Origin: Colletes latitarsis
Taxonomy: Eukaryota > Arthropoda > Insecta > Hymenoptera > Colletidae
DNA length: 64,000 bases
NCBI RefSeq assembly: GCF_051014445.1
Contig: NC_135137.1
Coordinates: 14,447,501-14,511,500 of the forward strand
Direction of reading: 5' to 3'
In this document: piece by piece, positions 63,305 through 64,000 of the stretch
How positions within the stretch are numbered: the first letter of the stretch is position 1
Layout of the letters: every line of letters begins with the position of its first letter
The notes under the pieces: generated by a model
Database searches by the model: none
The model's input: only the letters and a program-made list of their open reading frames with translations
What the model was told of the DNA's origin: nothing
Translations under genes and position numbers: made by a program

Positions 63305-64000
63305 CGTTCGCATATTTCTCCTACTTGATGGCCAGATTCTGGGCTTTCTCCGGTATGGGTCACGTTGTGATGTGGTACCACACAGACACAGTCGACTAAA
63401 CCTGGTCACGATCAATATTTTAGGGGATAACGCATGTTAGGCCTAGGTTAGGTCTGGGATTTGCACTCATCAGTCTCATACTTTTGCATATTTCAGATAC
63501 TTGATGGCCAGATTCTGGGCTTTTTTTGGCTTAGATCACGTAGTAATGGGGCACCACACTGAAACAGTCGACTAAGCTTGGTCACGATCAATATTTTAGA
63601 GGATAACGCATGTTAGGTATAGGTTAGGTCTGGGATTTGCTCTCATCAGGCTCATACTTTCGCATTCTTCACATACTTCTTGAACAGATCCTGGGCTTTT
63701 TCTGGTTGGGATCACATAGTAATGTGTTACCACACTCAAACAATCGATTAAACCTGGTTTCGATCAATGTTTTAGAGGATAACTCATGTTAGGTCTGGGT
63801 TAGGTCTAGGATTTGCCGTCATCAGGCTCATACTTTCGCATATTTCTCATACTTGTTTGCCAGATTCTGGGCTTTTTCCGGTATGGGACACGTGGTAATG
63901 TGGTACCACACTGAAACAGTCAATGAAGCCTAGTCTGGGTCAACATTTCAAAGGATAACGCATGTTAGGTATAGGTTAGGTCTGGGATTTGCTCTCATCA
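63305..64000. repeat. Satellite to window edge
   Basis: About four monomers, including the last CAGATACTTG marker (63494) and a run matching about 61010-61360. The array continues past the window end without a boundary. Confidence 0.88.

Larger units (their letters stand above)
1..64000. repeat. 176-bp satellite array, ~364 head-to-tail monomers
   Basis: The window consists of one ~176-bp monomer repeated without interruption in a single orientation. The CCACACTG landmark lies at 51, 227, 403, 579 and 755, exactly 176 bp apart, and the last copy is at 63906. That spacing implies 363 intervals with a net -33 bp from small indels. One hand-counted monomer (from 34381) is 176 bp with 78 G+C (44 %). 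Every monomer carries recognisable ACTGAAACAG, GATAACGCATG, TTAGGTCTGGG and CTCATAC motifs. No unique sequence, inverted monomer, transposon or gene interrupts it. Because 176 is not a multiple of 3, successive monomers are read in different phases and stops close all long frames. The family is not recognised. Length and homogeneity suggest a centromeric or pericentromeric satellite (inference). Confidence 0.97.

Noticed and set aside
1..64000. CRISPR array, because a palindromic element recurs at regular spacing
   Set aside because: The intervals of about 164 bp are themselves homologous repeats rather than unique spacers, and no cas genes or leader are present.
1..64000. Transposon or retroelement embedded in the array
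   Set aside because: Landmarks stay in 176-bp register with only small indels throughout. I saw no long terminal repeats, target-site duplications or non-satellite insert.

Overview
The whole 64 kb window is one uninterrupted tandem satellite array. The same roughly 176-bp monomer, about 44 % G+C in a hand-counted copy, repeats head to tail in one orientation from base 1 to base 64000. Landmarks such as the GGTACC (KpnI) core sit at 49, 225, 401, 577 and 753 and stay in register to 63904. The distance between the first and last landmark (63,855 bp) equals 363 x 176 minus 33 bp, so about 364 copies are present. The -33 is consistent with four 11-bp deletions plus a handful of 1-bp indels. I see no protein gene, RNA gene, transposon or unique sequence anywhere. 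Open frames of 60-86 codons exist but are chance products of monomer variants.

This is eukaryotic heterochromatin, most likely a centromeric or pericentromeric satellite. The reasons are a near-nucleosomal monomer length, megasatellite-like homogeneity, nested higher-order repeats (HORs) and a dyad-symmetric element in every monomer. I do not recognise the family and cannot name the species. The length fits many plant centromeric satellites, but an animal source is not excluded.

Layout. 1-2240: mixed monomers. 2241-5762: a 10-monomer unit (1761 bp) tandemly duplicated and apparently near-identical. 5763-14589: a 12-monomer HOR (2113 bp) at 7545-11470, with a partial third copy at 12535-14218. 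14590-17643: another pair of blocks 2113 bp apart. 18200-22615: 13- to 15-monomer duplications. 21640-27519: an 18-monomer duplication (3169 bp). 27676-41159: overlapping 17-, 20- and 42/44-monomer duplications. 41160-44329: a two-monomer amplification and a block repeated near 57 kb. 44330-54680: a 30-monomer (5.28 kb) super-repeat in tandem, whose second copy lost and gained monomers. 53450-55913: a 7-monomer tandem duplication (1232 bp). 55914-64000: further mosaic, including partial copies of the 44-50 kb super-repeat (58421-59470) and of 46-47 kb (62267-63304).

Monomers are mosaics of a few sequence classes in each half, and rare indels mark descent. The pattern is what repeated unequal exchange and conversion produce. 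All block edges were placed by eye and are good to a few tens of bases; identity percentages were not computed.
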